Assembly: GCF_008807075.1 (NCBI RefSeq)
Contig: NZ_CP035632.1
Span: 1,612,001 to 1,676,000, forward strand
Origin: Synechococcus sp. RSCCF101
Lineage (GTDB): Bacteria > Cyanobacteriota > Cyanobacteriia > PCC-6307 > Cyanobiaceae
Length of the DNA: 64,000 nt
Direction of reading: 5' to 3'
Both the position numbers and the translations under genes were made by a program. Below the pieces are notes generated by a model. That model was given only the letters and a program-made list of their open reading frames with translations, was not told the origin of the DNA and ran no database searches. Of the stretch, positions 1-9,932 are shown piece by piece. The stretch's first letter is position 1. Every line of letters begins with the position of its first letter.

Positions 1-1305
1 GATGGACGGCGCCGCCGCCTCACGGGCAATCCCTTCGATCTGCTGCGCGAGCTCCTGGGTGCCTACCGCACCGGACCGCAGCCCGACCTGCCGGCGCTGG
101 GCCAGCTGTTCGGCTTCTGGGGCTATGAGCTGATCCGCTGGATCGAACCGACGGTTCCGGTGCACGATCGCCCCGGGTCCGCCCCGCCCGACGGCTGCTG
201 GATGCTCGCCGACAGTCTGCTGATCTTCGATCAGGTGAAGCGGCAGATCACGGCGGTGGCCTACGCCGATGTCAGCGACGGGCAGGATCCCGACCGGGCC
301 TACAGCGGTGCACTGGAGCGCATCGCCACCCTGGAGCGGGCCATGCAGGCCCCCCTGCCGCCGGTGCGGCCACTGGCCTGGTCCCAGACGCCCCAGCGGC
401 AGCCGGCCATCAGCGTCAACCGCAGCCGCGAGGATTTCGAGGCGGCGGTGCAGCAGGCGCGTGCTCACATCGCAGCCGGCGATGTGTTCCAGCTGGTGCT
501 CAGCCAGAAGCTCAGCGCCAGCGTCAGCCACGAACCGCTGGACCTCTACCGCAGCCTGCGGATGGTGAATCCATCGCCCTACATGGCCTTCTTCGATTTC
601 GGCTCCTGGTGCCTGATCGGATCGAGCCCCGAGGTCATGGTCAAGGCCGCGCCGGGCCCGGCAGGCGTGAAGGCCAGCCTGCGCCCCATCGCCGGCACCC
701 GGCCGAGAGGCGCCTCCCCCGAGGAGGACGAGCGCCTGGAGGAGGATCTGCTCGCGGACCCGAAGGAACGCGCCGAGCACGTGATGCTGGTGGATCTGGG
801 GCGCAACGACCTGGGCCGGGTCTGCCGCCCCGGCAGCGTGCGGGTGCAGGACCTGATGGTGATCGAGCGCTACTCCCACGTGATGCACATCGTGAGCGAG
901 GTGGAGGGATGGCTCGCCGATGGCCTCGACATCTGGGACCTGCTCATGGCCTCCTTCCCCGCCGGCACCGTGAGCGGGGCACCCAAGATCCGGGCGATGC
1001 AGCTCATTCACGCCCTGGAGCCCGAGGCCCGTGGTCCCTATTCGGGGGTCTACGGCTCGGTGGATCTGGCCGGCGCCATCAACACCGCGATCACGATCCG
1101 CACGATGGTGGTTCAGCGTGACGCCCCCGGGACCTGGCGCGTGCAGGTTCAGGCGGGCGCCGGGCTGGTGGCGGATTCCAGGCCCGATGCAGAGTACGAG
1201 GAGACCCTCAACAAGGCGCGGGCCCTGCTCACATCGCTGGCCTGCCTGGCCTCCCCCGCCGGCGGCGAGCGCGCCGGCACCCCGGAGACCACCCCGACGC
1301 CATGA
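1..1305 (+). CDS. trpE: Anthranilate synthase component I, 5'-truncated by the window
   Basis: Makes anthranilate from chorismate, the first committed step of tryptophan synthesis, using ammonia from a glutaminase partner (TrpG). Frame 1 is open from the first base, so the N-terminus, including the usual tryptophan-feedback motif, lies outside the window. The remaining 434 residues carry the chorismate-binding hallmarks: GTRPRG, the HVMHIVSEVEG block, PAGTVSGAPKIRAMQLI and the AGAGLVADS...EYEETLNKA C-terminus. The PAGTVSGAPK form fits TrpE; PabB (aminodeoxychorismate synthase) is the closest alternative. The stop overlaps the next start as ATGA, so translation is probably coupled to gshA. Confidence 0.9.
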   Translation, partial: DGRRRRLTGNPFDLLRELLGAYRTGPQPDLPALGQLFGFWGYELIRWIEPTVPVHDRPGSAPPDGCWMLADSLLIFDQVKRQITAVAYADVSDGQDPDRAYSGALERIATLERAMQAPLPPVRPLAWSQTPQRQPAISVNRSREDFEAAVQQARAHIAAGDVFQLVLSQKLSASVSHEPLDLYRSLRMVNPSPYMAFFDFGSWCLIGSSPEVMVKAAPGPAGVKASLRPIAGTRPRGASPEEDERLEEDLLADPKERAEHVMLVDLGRNDLGRVCRPGSVRVQDLMVIERYSHVMHIVSEVEGWLADGLDIWDLLMASFPAGTVSGAPKIRAMQLIHALEPEARGPYSGVYGSVDLAGAINTAITIRTMVVQRDAPGTWRVQVQAGAGLVADSRPDAEYEETLNKARALLTSLACLASPAGGERAGTPETTPTP

Positions 1306-2459
1306 GCCCATCATTTCTGCTCAAGGGGTTCGAGGTCGAGCTCTTCACCGGGCGGGCGGATGGCACCGTCGTGGGCGTGTCCGCCGATGCGGCACGGGCT
1401 CTGAACGGGTTCGCCACCGAGCCGGATCAGCGCAATCTCGAGTACATCACCCCTCCGGACGCCGATTACCGGCGCCAGCTCCGCTGGCTGCTGGAACCGC
1501 GGCTGGCCCTCAGGCGCTGGCTGAGCGAGCGTGAGCTCACCGTTCTCCCGGGCAGCACCCTCAGCCTGGGCGACAGCAGCCGCTTCGTACGCTCCAACCC
1601 CGGCAACCCGTACCACGCCTTCATCGAGGCGACCTACGGCACGCGCGTTGTGACCGCCAGCGTCCACATCAACCTGGGCATCACGGCGATGGAGCCGCTG
1701 TTCGCCTGCTGCCGGCTGCTCCGCTGCGAGGCGGCCCTGTTTCTGGCGCTCAGCGCCAGCTCTCCCTTCCTCGACGGCCGCAGCACCGGCGCCCACTCCC
1801 AGCGCTGGCTCCAGTTCCCGCTCACCCCCGAACAGGTGCCCCTGTTCCTCGATCACGCCCACTACGTGCGCTGGCTCGAGTCGATGCTCGCCAGCGGGGC
1901 CATGCGCAACGAGCGCCATCTCTGGACCTCGGTCCGGCCGAACGGTGAGCGACGGCCCTACGACCTGAATCGGCTCGAGCTGCGCATCTGCGACCTGGTG
2001 GCCGAACCGGATCTGCTGCTGGCGATCACGGCCCTGCTGGAACTGCGCCTCCTGACCCTGCTCGAGCAGGGCGATGCGCACGACCCGCTGCGGGCCAGCC
2101 GGTTCACACCGGAGGAACTGGCCCAACTGGCCGACACAAACGACAGCCGGGCCGCCGCCGACAGCCTCGACGCCCAGCTGGTGCACTGGCAGGACGGCAG
2201 GAGCATCAGAGCCCGCGAGTGGATCGCTCAGCTCCTCGCTCAGCTGGCTCCGCTGGCCGCCGAGCTGGGACTGGAGGGGACCCTGGCCCCACTGGAGCCT
2301 CTGCTGCAGCGCGGGAACGCCGCCATGCGCTGGCTGCAGGCCGTGAACGGGGGTGAGAGCATCGCCTCTGTGCTGCAGCGCGAGATCCGCTGGCTGGACC
2401 AGCGCGACGCCACCCTGGCGATGGGCCTGCCCGGCACTCCTTCCGTGCCTTTGGGATGA
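1302..2459 (+). CDS. gshA: Glutamate-cysteine ligase, cyanobacterial type
   Basis: Joins glutamate and cysteine in the first step of glutathione synthesis. The 385-residue product starts [17 protein letters not shown] and contains the block around [14 protein letters not shown] and ASVHINLGI typical of the cyanobacterial branch of GshA, which is diverged from the proteobacterial enzyme. The start ATG overlaps the trpE stop and the stop overlaps the ppc ATG, both as ATGA, making a tightly packed trpE-gshA-ppc run. The assignment rests on remembered family sequences, not on a search. Confidence 0.85.
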   Translation: MSPSFLLKGFEVELFTGRADGTVVGVSADAARALNGFATEPDQRNLEYITPPDADYRRQLRWLLEPRLALRRWLSERELTVLPGSTLSLGDSSRFVRSNPGNPYHAFIEATYGTRVVTASVHINLGITAMEPLFACCRLLRCEAALFLALSASSPFLDGRSTGAHSQRWLQFPLTPEQVPLFLDHAHYVRWLESMLASGAMRNERHLWTSVRPNGERRPYDLNRLELRICDLVAEPDLLLAITALLELRLLTLLEQGDAHDPLRASRFTPEELAQLADTNDSRAAADSLDAQLVHWQDGRSIRAREWIAQLLAQLAPLAAELGLEGTLAPLEPLLQRGNAAMRWLQAVNGGESIASVLQREIRWLDQRDATLAMGLPGTPSVPLG

Positions 2460-5400
2460 TCATGGAGATCACGACGACGTCGGGCGCTTCCATGCCGCAG
2501 TCCGGGACCTTGACCACGGCAGCCGGCAACGGCCTCGGAGTGCAGCGCGCCGTGGAATCGGCCCCGATCCGCCTGCAGAAACGGCTCCAGCTCGTCGAGG
2601 AGCTGTGGAAGACGGTGCTGCTCAGCGAGTGCTCGCCAGGCCTGGCTGAACAGCTGCTCACCCTCAAGGACCTCAGCGGACCCGTCGCCGCCGGAGAGGA
2701 CGCGGCCGCGCACGATGCCAGCACGCGCATGGTGTCGGTGATCGGGGAGATGGATCTCTCCGAGGCCATCGCCGCGGCCCGCGCCTTCTCGCTCTACTTC
2801 CAGCTGATCAACATCATCGAGCAGCACATCGAGGAGGAGGGCTACCTGGCCAGCATGGGCGAGCCGGAGATGCCGGCACCGGTCGACCCGTTCGCGCCGC
2901 CGCTGGCCACCCAGACCGACCCCGCCACCTTCGGCCAGCTGTTCAGCCGGCTGAGGCGGCTCAACCTGCCGCCCGCGCGGCTGGAGCGCCTGCTGGAGGT
3001 GCTCGACATCCGGCTCGTGTTCACAGCCCACCCGACCGAGATCGTCCGCCACACGGTGCGCCACAAGCAGCGCCGCGTCGCCTCCCTGATCCAGCGCCTG
3101 CAGCATCCCCAGCCCATGGGTGACCCCCGCGCCCTGCAGCTGCAGCTGGAGGAGGAGATCCGCCTCTGGTGGCGCACCGACGAACTGCACCAGTTCAAGC
3201 CCTCCGTTCTCGATGAGGTCGATTACGCCCTGCACTACTTCCAGGACGTGCTCTTCGAGGCCATGCCGCAGCTGAGCCGCCGACTTCAGGCCGCCCTGGG
3301 CAGCAGCTATCCGGATGTGCGGCCACCCCGGGCGGCGTTCTGCACCTTCGGCTCCTGGGTCGGGGCCGACCGCGACGGGAATCCCTCGGTCACCCCGCCG
3401 ATCACCTGGCGCACCGCCTGCTTCCAGCGGCAGCTGATGCTGGACCGCTACATCCATTCGGTGCAGGAGCTGCGCGAACAGCTCAGCGTGTCGATGCAGT
3501 GGAGCCAGGTGAGCGCACCCCTGCTCGAGTCCCTGGAGATGGACCGGATCCGCTTCCCGGACGTGTACGAGGAGCGTGCCGCCCGCTACCGCCTGGAGCC
3601 CTACCGGCTGAAGCTCAGCTACACCCTGGAACGGCTGCGCCGCACCCGGGAACGCAACCAGCTCCTGGCCGATGCCGGCTGGGAATCCCCCTGCGAGCCG
3701 CCCGCGAACGATGGTCAGAGCCTCAGCGGCCCGCCGGCCGAATGGCACTACGCCTCGGTGGATGACTTCCGGGCCGATCTGGAGCTGATCCGCGAGAGCC
3801 TCAAGAGCACCGGCCTGGGTTGCGACGCCCTGGACACCCTGATATCCCAGGTCAGCATCTTCTCCTTCAGCCTGGCCAGCCTGGACATCCGCCAGGAGAG
3901 CACCCGCCACAGCAGCGCCCTCGATGAGCTGACCCGCTACCTGCGTCTGCCGGTCCCCTACGAGGAGATGGACGAGGACAGCCGCGTGAGCTGGCTGCTC
4001 AACGAGCTCTCCACCCTGCGCCCCCTGATCCCCCCGCCGTCACCTGGTCAGCGGCAACGCAGGAGACCGTGGCCGTGTTCCGGATGCTGCAGCGGCTGCA
4101 GCACGAGTTCGGCTCACGCATCTGCCGCACCTACGTGATCTCCATGAGTCACTCGGTCTCCGACCTGCTGGAGGTGCTGCTGCTGGCCAAGGAGGCGGGA
4201 CTGGTGGACCCCACCAACAGTCGGGCGGCGCTGCTGGTGGTGCCCCTGTTCGAGACGGTGGAGGACCTGCAGAAGGCGCCGGCGATCATGGGGCGGCTGT
4301 TCTCCGAGCCCACCTACCTGGAGCTGCTGCAGAGCGGCACGCCGGCCGGCCCGCCCCTGCAGGAGGTGATGCTCGGCTACTCCGACAGCAACAAGGATTC
4401 CGGCTTCCTCTCGAGCAACTGGGAGATCCACCAGGCCCAGATCGCACTCGAGCGGCTGGCGGAGGAGCACGGCATCGCCCTGCGCATCTTCCACGGCCGG
4501 GGGGGGTCGGTGGGTCGCGGCGGCGGGCCGGCCTACCAGGCGATCCTGGCCCAGCCCAGCGGCACGCTGGAGGGCCGCATCAAGATCACCGAGCAGGGGG
4601 AGGTGCTGGCCTCGAAGTATTCCCTCCCCGAGCTGGCCCTCTACAACCTGGAGACGGTCACCACCGCGGTGATCCAGAACAGCCTGGTCTCCACTCACCT
4701 GGACGACACACCGGCCTGGAACGAACTGATGCGGCGTCTGGCCGGACGCTCGCGCCACCACTACCGCCAGCTGGTGCACGAGAACCCCGATCTGGTCGAC
4801 TTCTTCCAGCAGGTCACGCCGATCGAGGAGATCAGCAAGCTGCAGATCTCCTCGCGGCCCGCCCGCCGCCGCACCGGCACCCGCGACCTGTCGGGCCTGC
4901 GGGCCATTCCCTGGGTGTTCGGCTGGACCCAGAGCCGCTTCCTCCTGCCCAGCTGGTATGGAGTGGGCTCGGCCCTGCAGGAGGAGCTGGAGAGCGATCC
5001 GGAGGCTCTCGCCCAGCTCCGGCGCCTGCATCAGCGCTGGCCCTTCTTCCGGATGCTGATCTCCAAGGTGGAGATGACGCTCTCCAAGGTGGATCTCGAC
5101 CTCTCCCGTCACTACGTGGAGAGCCTGGGGCGCCCCAGCCACCGGCAGGCCTTCCAGGCGATCTTCACCCGGATCGCGCACGAGTACGGCCTGACCCGCT
5201 CTCTTGTGCTCGACATCACCGGTCAGGAGAGACTTCTGGACGCCGACCCGGCGCTGCAGGCCTCGGTGGACGTGCGCAACCGCACCATCGTTCCCCTCGG
5301 TTTCCTGCAGGCCGCACTGCTGCGCAGGCTGCGGGAGCAGAACCGTCAGCCACCCATGAGCGAGACCGAACAGCCCGGCCGCGACAGCCGCACCTACAGC

Positions 5401-5472
5401 CGCAGCGAACTGCTGCGGGGCGCCCTGCTGACCATCAACGGCATCGCCGCCGGAATGCGCAACACGGGATGA
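2456..5472 (+). CDS. ppc: Phosphoenolpyruvate carboxylase, with an apparent -1 frameshift
   Basis: Carboxylates PEP to oxaloacetate, the anaplerotic entry to amino-acid synthesis. Two frames cover one protein: frame 2 from 2456 to about 4030 and frame 1 from there to 5472. Adding one base gives 1005 residues, a normal cyanobacterial length. Motifs are complete across the break: [41 protein letters not shown], then [57 protein letters not shown] and the terminal [11 protein letters not shown]. The break lies at a run of six C (4030-4035); seven C would restore [22 protein letters not shown] sequencing or assembly error is more likely than a real mutation in this gene. Confidence 0.93.
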
Positions 5473-5482
5473 GACACGCCGG

Positions 5483-5950
5483 ATGATCTTCCGCGTCCTC
5501 GCGCCGCCCCCCGCCCTGCCCGCACCCTTCCGGCTCGAGGGGGAGACGCCGCCGGAGCCGGCGGAGCTCAACGCGCTGCTGGTGGCCTGCGGCGACCCGG
5601 ACCGAGCCGGAGAGCGGCTGGCGAGGGCCATGGCGGCCAGCGACTGGTGGTTGTCGATCCGTGATGAGCAGGAGCACCTCGCGGGCTATGTGCGGGCCAC
5701 CAGCGACCGGGCCCTCAACGCCAATCTCTGGAATCTGGCCGTTGAGCCGAGCCTTTCCGGACGGCGGGACCTGATGGCAGTGCTGCTGCACCGGGCCCTG
5801 ACCCACATGCGCCGCGAGCGGGCCGGCTGCAGCATCTCGCTCTCGGCGCCACCCGAGGCACTGGAGACGCTGCGGTCCCTCGGCTTCGTGGTGGATCCCG
5901 GCGGGATCCGGGCCATGGGCCTTCAGCTCCGCGATCCCGCACGGAACTGA
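5483..5950 (+). CDS. GNAT-family N-acetyltransferase, substrate unknown
   Basis: A 155-residue protein with the layout of a minimal GNAT fold: an N-terminal strand and helix, a central strand (LWNLAVEPSLSG) leading to the acetyl-CoA loop region (RRDLMAVLLHRALTHMRRE), and a C-terminal ETLRSLGFVVDPGGIRAMGLQL resembling the usual GNAT closing motif. The canonical Q/RxxGxG/A loop is poorly kept, so the substrate cannot be read from sequence. It starts 10 bases after the ppc stop and probably shares its transcript. Confidence 0.65.
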   Translation: MIFRVLAPPPALPAPFRLEGETPPEPAELNALLVACGDPDRAGERLARAMAASDWWLSIRDEQEHLAGYVRATSDRALNANLWNLAVEPSLSGRRDLMAVLLHRALTHMRRERAGCSISLSAPPEALETLRSLGFVVDPGGIRAMGLQLRDPARN

Positions 5951-5964
5951 TCGGCGTCTGATGA

Positions 5965-6038
5965 CGAGCATGGAGGGACTCGAACCCCCGACCCTCAGAA
6001 CCGGAATCTGATGCTCTATCCAACTGAGCTACATGCCC
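5965..6038 (-). tRNA. tRNA-Arg (anticodon CCG)
   Basis: On the minus strand a 74-base cloverleaf folds: acceptor stem GGGCATG with CATGCTC (one G-U pair), D arm with AGCTCAGTTGGATAGAGC, anticodon stem TCAGA/TCTGA around loop TTCCGGT, and T arm GGGGGTTCGAGTCCCTC. The anticodon is CCG, reading the arginine codon CGG, which is common in this GC-rich genome. No CCA is encoded after the discriminator base. Confidence 0.93.
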
Positions 6039-6139
6039 TGGGGTCATCAGCGGACAACGCTCGCGTGGAACGCTGAAGCCGATGCATCCAGTGGCCCCAG
6101 TGGGCCAGCGTTACCTTACCCAAGCGCCGCCGGAAGCCC

Positions 6140-7300
6140 ATCCGCCTGCTCCGCCTGGACCTGCAGAGCTTCCGCAACTACGGGCACGTCTCCCTCACGA
6201 TTGACGAACCGCGGCTGCTCCTCCTGGGTCCCAACGGGGCCGGCAAGTCCAACCTGCTGGAAGCGGTGGAACTGATGGGCACGCTTCGCTCCCATCGCTG
6301 CAGCAGTGATGGCGAGCTCATCGGCCACGGTCAGCGCTGGGCGCGCCTGGTCGGCCTCACCGACGCCGACGAGCGCCTGGAGCTGGTGCTGCGGCGGCGG
6401 GGCGGACGCCAGGTCAGGCGCAACGACCGCGTTCTCAACCGGCAGAGCGATCTGCTCGGCCATCTGCGCTGCGTCAGCTTCAGCGCCATGGATCTCGACC
6501 TGATCCGCGGCGAACCGGGTCGGCGCCGGCACTGGGTCGATGGCGTGGTGCTCCAGCTCGAGCCCGCCTACGCCGATCTGCTGCAGCGCCAGCGGCGCCT
6601 GCTGCGCCAGCGCCGGCGGGTGTGGCAGCTGCCGATGCCGGCGGCGGACCGGGAGTCGCTGCTCGACGCTCTCGACCATCAGATGGCGATGGTGGGCGGG
6701 CGGATCCGACGGCGACGGGAGCGGGCGCTCAGCCGCCTGGATCCCTGCCTGAAGCGGTGGCACGCGCGCCTGAGCGGCGCACTCGGCAGCCTGGATCTGC
6801 ACTACCGGACCGGCGGGGACGCCGGCAGCGAGCGGGAGGAGGAGGGGCCCGGGCAGCCTTCGCCCCGAGAGGCTCCGGACTCCTGGGAGGAGCGGCTGCT
6901 GGAGCAGCTGAAACGGCAGCGCTCCCTGGAGTCGCGGCTCGGCAGCCCCCAGGCCGGTCCCCACCGCGACGAGATCAGCTTTCTGCTGGCCGGCCGCTCG
7001 GCCCGGCGGTATGGATCCGCCGGTCAGCAGCGCACACTGGTGCTGGCGCTCAAGCTGGCGGAGCTCGAACTGATCGAAGCGGTGTGCGGTGCACCGCCCG
7101 TTCTGGTGCTCGACGACGTGCTGGCGGAGCTGGATCTGCAACGCCAGAGCTGGCTGCTGGAAACGGCCGGGAACGGCCATCAGTGCCTGATCAGCGCCAC
7201 CCACCTGGCGGGGTTCGATCCGCAGTGGCGGCGGCAGTCCCAGCTGGTGCAGGTGGAGCAGGGCGGACTGAGGCCGATGGGCGTGGCCGATGTGGTGTGA
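6140..7300 (+). CDS. recF: DNA replication and repair protein RecF, with a non-canonical start
   Basis: SMC-like ATPase that helps load RecA at gaps with RecO and RecR. Walker A is LLGPNGAGKSNLLEA, the signature region GSAGQQRTLVLALKLAE and Walker B PPVLVLDDVLAELD. The first ATG in frame (6266) lies downstream of Walker A, so it cannot be the start. Upstream the frame is open to a TGA at 6074-6076 with no ATG, GTG or TTG. ATC at 6140 gives (M)RLLRLDLQSFRNYG, which matches where RecF proteins normally begin, so an AUC start is proposed. A missing or wrong base in the leader is the alternative. The product is about 386 residues. Confidence 0.85.
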   Translation: MRLLRLDLQSFRNYGHVSLTIDEPRLLLLGPNGAGKSNLLEAVELMGTLRSHRCSSDGELIGHGQRWARLVGLTDADERLELVLRRRGGRQVRRNDRVLNRQSDLLGHLRCVSFSAMDLDLIRGEPGRRRHWVDGVVLQLEPAYADLLQRQRRLLRQRRRVWQLPMPAADRESLLDALDHQMAMVGGRIRRRRERALSRLDPCLKRWHARLSGALGSLDLHYRTGGDAGSEREEEGPGQPSPREAPDSWEERLLEQLKRQRSLESRLGSPQAGPHRDEISFLLAGRSARRYGSAGQQRTLVLALKLAELELIEAVCGAPPVLVLDDVLAELDLQRQSWLLETAGNGHQCLISATHLAGFDPQWRRQSQLVQVEQGGLRPMGVADVV

Positions 7301-7336
7301 AGGGCGGTTTAAGATCGTGCGCCCTTATTGCAATCC

Positions 7337-7831
7337 ATGAAGCAGACACTCAGCTGCCTGCATCCCCACCCGGGATGGAGCGTGGATGATCCGAGCCCCG
7401 AGTCCGGGCCCCCTCTCTCCAGCCCCACCGGCGCGTTGGTGGGCAAACACTGCATCCTCGAGCTCTACGACTGTTCATCGGTCCGGCTCAACGACGAATC
7501 CTTCATCGCCGGCAGCCTGACCCGGGCGGCCAGCGAGGCCGGAGCCACCCTGCTCCGGCTCGTCACGCATCGGTTCGAACCCCAGGGGGTGACCGGCCTG
7601 GCGCTGCTGGCCGAATCCCACGTCTCGATTCACACCTGGCCCGAGTCGGGTTACGCCGCCGTGGACGTGTTCACCTGCGGTGACCACACCATGCCGGAGC
7701 TGGCCTGCGCCCACCTGCGCGAGGCGCTGCTGGCCGGCCGCTACTCCCTGCGCAGTTTCCTCAGGGAGGCACCCGCCGCGGTCGCCGGCAGCGAACGGGC
7801 TCCTCTGGCCCCGCAGCTGCAGGCCGCCTGA
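7337..7831 (+). CDS. speD: S-adenosylmethionine decarboxylase proenzyme
   Basis: Supplies decarboxylated SAM as the aminopropyl donor for spermidine. The 164-residue proenzyme has [37 protein letters not shown] and [11 protein letters not shown]. The serine of AESHVS is the expected self-cleavage site that becomes the pyruvoyl cofactor, and the Cys of TCG is the conserved active-site cysteine. ATG at 7337 is preferred over an in-frame TTG nine bases upstream. The N-terminal 34 residues before GKH are a Pro/Ser-rich extension. It converges with larE, with six bases between the stops. Confidence 0.92.
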   Translation: MKQTLSCLHPHPGWSVDDPSPESGPPLSSPTGALVGKHCILELYDCSSVRLNDESFIAGSLTRAASEAGATLLRLVTHRFEPQGVTGLALLAESHVSIHTWPESGYAAVDVFTCGDHTMPELACAHLREALLAGRYSLRSFLREAPAAVAGSERAPLAPQLQAA

Positions 7832-7836
7832 GGACC

Positions 7837-8727
7837 TCAGGAGCCGCCGCTGCCCGGGGGCCCGGGCAGCGAGCGATTCAGCTTGCCGCTCACCAGCCCC
7901 TCGAGATCCAGGCTCACAGCCGTGAACCCGAGGCCGCGCAGAGCGGTCACCAGCTCCGCTCGCTCACGGCTGTCGGACCACAGCTCCAGGGCCCGGGCCA
8001 GTTCCCCGGGCGAGAGCTCGATCCGGGCGGTGTCCCCCTGAGAGCGCACGCGCAGCCGGCGGAAGCCACGCTCCTCCAGCAGCGCTTCCGCGCGCCCCAC
8101 CCGGTCCAGGCCATCCGGGCTGATCGGCTCGCCGTAGGGAAAACGGGACGCGAGACAGGGCTGGGCGGGCTTGTCCCACCAGGGGAAGCCCAGGGCGCGC
8201 GAGATGGCGCGCACCGAGGCCTTGCGGATCGTCAGTTCCGCCAGAGGCGATCTCACGCCATGCTCGCGCGCGGCGGCGATCCCTGGGCGATGCTCCCCGA
8301 GGTCGTCGGCATTGACGCCATCCACCACCTGCGCTCCGGGGCCGGCCTGCCCGGCGATGGCGGCGAGAACCCGGTGCAGCTCGCTCTTGCAGGCATAACA
8401 GCGGTGGGAGGGATTGCTGCTGTAGGCCGGATCACGCCACTCCTGGGTGCCCACCTCCCGGTGGCGGATGCCGAGCCAGCCCGCCTGCTGGCCCGCCTGC
8501 CGGCGGAGTCCCTCCGCGAGAGCCGGCGACACACCCGTAACAGCCAGGGCCCGCTCCCCCAGCTGCTCGGCGGCGATGGCGGCCACCAGGGTGCTGTCGA
8601 CCCCACCGGAGTAGGCGATGCAGAGACGGTCGTGGCTCAGCATCCAGTCGCGCAGGGCCCGCAGCGACTCCAGGTCCGCCGCCTCGAGGTGCTCCACCAG
8701 GGGATGCCCGCCGCTGCGTCCCGTCAT
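7837..8727 (-). CDS. larE: LarE-family ATP-dependent sulfur transferase
   Basis: LarE adenylates a substrate with its PP-loop and transfers sulfur from a protein thiol; in lactobacilli it builds the nickel-pincer cofactor of lactate racemase. Seen here: PP-loop YSGGVDSTL near residue 40, and PCLASRFPYGEPIS, where the Cys aligns with the sacrificial cysteine of Lactobacillus plantarum LarE. An additional HRCYACKSEL pair has no counterpart in that protein and resembles the three-cysteine branch that may use an iron-sulfur cluster. No larA, larB or larC is nearby, so a role other than lactate racemase maturation is possible. Its ATG overlaps the moeB stop by four bases. Confidence 0.85.
   Translation of the reverse strand: MTGRSGGHPLVEHLEAADLESLRALRDWMLSHDRLCIAYSGGVDSTLVAAIAAEQLGERALAVTGVSPALAEGLRRQAGQQAGWLGIRHREVGTQEWRDPAYSSNPSHRCYACKSELHRVLAAIAGQAGPGAQVVDGVNADDLGEHRPGIAAAREHGVRSPLAELTIRKASVRAISRALGFPWWDKPAQPCLASRFPYGEPISPDGLDRVGRAEALLEERGFRRLRVRSQGDTARIELSPGELARALELWSDSRERAELVTALRGLGFTAVSLDLEGLVSGKLNRSLPGPPGSGGS
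7849..7870. terminator. GC-rich palindrome at the speD/larE convergence
   Basis: GCTGCCCGGG and CCCGGGCAGC form a perfect 10-bp stem around GG inside the last codons of larE, 18 bases after the speD stop. There is no U-tract on either strand, so intrinsic termination is uncertain. The position between converging genes makes a stop or mRNA-end-protecting role plausible. Confidence 0.35.
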
Positions 8728-9911
8728 GACCGGGCCCCGGGTGCGGCGGACTCCACCGGCCAGCCCCGCTGCAGCCAGGCATCCATCCCCCCGAGCACGT
8801 TGATGCCCTCGATCCCATGGCGGCGCAGCAGCCCCAGGGCCCTGGTGCTGCGTCCGCCGGCCTTGCAGACCACGTGGATCGTGCCGGCAGCGCTCATCCG
8901 CTTCAGCTGCGAGAGGCTGGCCTCCCGCTCCAGCTCGGCCAGAGGGATGTTGAGCGCACCGGGCAGCGAGGCCGCCGCCACCTCCTCGGCGCTGCGCACA
9001 TCGAGCAGCAGCATGGGGGCGGCTGGCGTGGCGCTCTCCAGTCGGCGCCGCAGGGTCTCCACATCGATGCCGGGGTGGCCGTCACCACCCTCCGGTGACG
9101 ACGCAGGCGTCCCGGCGCAGGGGCGGGCGTGGTCGATCAGCTCACGGATGGGCTCCCGGCCGGGCGTGGGCTGCAGACGCAGCTCACGGAACCGCATCGA
9201 GAGGGCATCGAGCACCAGCAGGCGGCCGCTGAGGCTGGTGCCGATGCCGGCGATGAGCTTGATGGCCTCGGTGGCCTGGATGGTTCCGATCAGGCCGGGC
9301 AGCACCCCGACCACGCCCGCCTCGGCGCAGGAGGGAACCGCACCGGCGGGAGGCGGCTCGGGAAGCAGGTCGCGGAAGTCGGGCCCGCCCCGGTGGTTGA
9401 AGACACTGGCCTGGCCCTCGAAACGGAAGACCGCGCCATAGACCCAGGCGAGCCCCAGCAGAGCGCAGGCGTCGTTGACCAGGTAGCGGGTGGAGAAGTT
9501 GTCGCTGCCGTCACAGACCAGGTCGTAGGAGGCCAGACGCTCGAGGGCATTGGCGCTGGAGAGCGCCTCCCTGTGCACCTGCACGTCGCAGCGGGGGTTG
9601 AGCTCGAGCATGCGGGCGCGGGCCGAGTGAACCTTGGCCTCACCGATGCGTGCGGTGCTGTGGATGACCTGGCGCTGCAGGTTGCTGGCATCGACCACGT
9701 CGAAGTCGATCAGACCGATCCGACCGATTCCCGCCGCCGCCAGGTAGAGCAGCAGGGGTGAGCCCAGCCCGCCGGCCCCCACACAGAGCACGGAGGCGGC
9801 CTTCAGGCGCCGCTGCCCCACCACCCCCAGCTCGGGCAGGCTCAGGTGGCGGGCGTAGCGCCCGGTCTCCTCTGCATCCAGTGCCGTGCTGCCGATCTCG
9901 GGGGGGAGCAT
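8724..9911 (-). CDS. moeB: MoeB/ThiF-type E1-like adenylyltransferase fused to a rhodanese domain
   Basis: Activates the C-terminal glycine of a ubiquitin-like sulfur carrier (MoaD or ThiS type) by adenylation; the fused rhodanese domain can hand sulfur on to it. Residues about 20-270 are the E1 domain: GAGGLGSPLLLYLAAAGIG, LIDFDVVDASNLQRQV, CDGSDNFSTRYLVNDAC. Residues about 285-390 are rhodanese with LLDVRSAEE and active-site loop VVCKAGGRS. The first CxxC zinc pair of classic MoeB is missing at HRGGPDFRDLLPEPPP. Whether it serves molybdopterin, thiamine or another carrier cannot be told; no moaD or thiS lies beside it. It follows the JAMM gene by 21 bases and overlaps larE. Confidence 0.88.
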   Translation of the reverse strand: MLPPEIGSTALDAEETGRYARHLSLPELGVVGQRRLKAASVLCVGAGGLGSPLLLYLAAAGIGRIGLIDFDVVDASNLQRQVIHSTARIGEAKVHSARARMLELNPRCDVQVHREALSSANALERLASYDLVCDGSDNFSTRYLVNDACALLGLAWVYGAVFRFEGQASVFNHRGGPDFRDLLPEPPPAGAVPSCAEAGVVGVLPGLIGTIQATEAIKLIAGIGTSLSGRLLVLDALSMRFRELRLQPTPGREPIRELIDHARPCAGTPASSPEGGDGHPGIDVETLRRRLESATPAAPMLLLDVRSAEEVAAASLPGALNIPLAELEREASLSQLKRMSAAGTIHVVCKAGGRSTRALGLLRRHGIEGINVLGGMDAWLQRGWPVESAAPGARS

Positions 9912-9932
9912 GCCGGTGGGCGTCCTGCAGGA

